64,000 nucleotides of DNA, taken from DASWIG01 sp965371445. GTDB lineage: Bacteria > Acidobacteriota > Thermoanaerobaculia > Multivoradales > J023. Under the pieces are notes generated by a model, which saw only the letters and a list, made by a program, of their open reading frames with translations, made no database searches and was not told the DNA's origin. The position numbers and the translations under genes were made by a program. Where the stretch lies: assembly GCA_965371445.1 (NCBI GenBank), contig CBDUYN010000029.1:6001-70000 (forward strand), read 5' to 3'. Below, piece after piece: positions 63,843 through 64,000 of this stretch. Numbering within the stretch: position 1 is the stretch's first letter; the number at the start of each line of letters is the position of its first letter.

Positions 63843-63875
63843 GTGCCCCCCATTTCTAGAAGAAGTGAGGGGCAC
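63843..63875. repeat. Hairpin repeat, copy 2 (right flank of the island)
   Basis: GTGCCCCCCATTTCT (63843-63857), loop AGA, then AGAAGTGAGGGGCAC (63861-63875). The arms pair at 13 of 15 positions with two G-T wobbles. Together with the preceding GACTTTTAG it matches the reverse complement of copy 1 at 55525-55557. Confidence 0.8.
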
Positions 63876-63915
63876 TTAGATGAAAGTGGCTCGGAATTGC
63901 GGGTCTGATATCGCT

Positions 63916-64000
63916 TCAAGCCGCCCCCTTCCTCCCCTCCAGGTAGCGGATGCGTCCCCTCTGGGAAGGCGACGTCCCGATCCCCGGCACGCAGTCCATC
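63916..64000 (-). CDS. Possible 3' end of a gene entering from the right
   Basis: On the minus strand one frame is open from the window edge to a TGA at 63916-63918, and its last residues read QRGRIRYLEGRKGAA. About 27 codons are visible, too few to assign a family or to be sure that it is coding. It lies just outside the right hairpin repeat. Confidence 0.25.
   Translation of the reverse strand, partial: MDCVPGIGTSPSQRGRIRYLEGRKGAA

Overview
The window is a high-GC bacterial chromosome segment with tightly packed genes, frequent 1-8 nt start/stop overlaps, GTG and TTG starts and good Shine-Dalgarno sites. The gene set points to Acidobacteriota, probably a Thermoanaerobaculia-like lineage. 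The clues are a VWFA-related protein of the type common in that phylum, four FG-GAP/ASPIC-UnbV proteins, a zinc-ribbon/TPR protein and an HTH/TPR protein. This placement is inference from gene content; there is no rRNA or other marker to settle it.

Layout. 1-5.3 kb: a truncated secreted M1 metallopeptidase and a GT35 glucan phosphorylase on the minus strand, separated by a REP-like palindrome. 5.5-9.3 kb: a kinase-fold protein with a ruined catalytic loop, a HepT/MntA toxin-antitoxin pair and a zinc-ribbon TPR protein. 9.4-15.3 kb: proS, an HTH-TPR protein and a membrane c-di-GMP phosphodiesterase with a degenerate GGDEF motif. 15.4-22.2 kb: tRNA-Ala, a GNAT/hemerythrin/hybrid-kinase run, a GT39-like glycosyltransferase, a TIGR01777 epimerase, a lineage protein, thiS, tRNA-Lys and tRNA-Leu. 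22.2-30 kb: the conserved proteostasis/core block tig-clpP-clpX-lon-engB-rho. 30-33 kb: small membrane proteins and gamma-glutamyltranspeptidase. 33.6-37.3 kb: nadA-nadB-nadC, transcribed leftwards from a sigma70-type promoter overlapped by one of two matching 17-bp dyads, so probably repressor controlled. 37.4-45.6 kb: a DUF1851 protein, a POT peptide transporter, tRNA-Pro, the VWFA-related protein, an M16 peptidase pair and a nitrilase-family amidohydrolase. 45.7-55.3 kb: a four-gene FG-GAP/ASPIC-UnbV operon encoding exported or membrane-anchored beta-propeller-like proteins.

55.5-63.9 kb looks like an accessory island. Two inverted copies of a hairpin repeat bracket it. It holds a two-gene leftward operon (an 85-aa protein and an 803-aa secreted protein of unknown function), a 42-bp tandem repeat array with A-B-A-B order, a TonB C-terminal fragment, and a rightward cassette. 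The cassette encodes an AAA+ ATPase closely resembling those of extracellular contractile injection systems (eCIS), a 435-aa protein with the eCIS-associated LQRxxGNQA motif plus hydrophobic segments, and a small membrane protein. No sheath, tube or baseplate gene is visible, so this is either the edge of an eCIS locus or a detached ATPase-cargo module. It is the most interesting part of the window.
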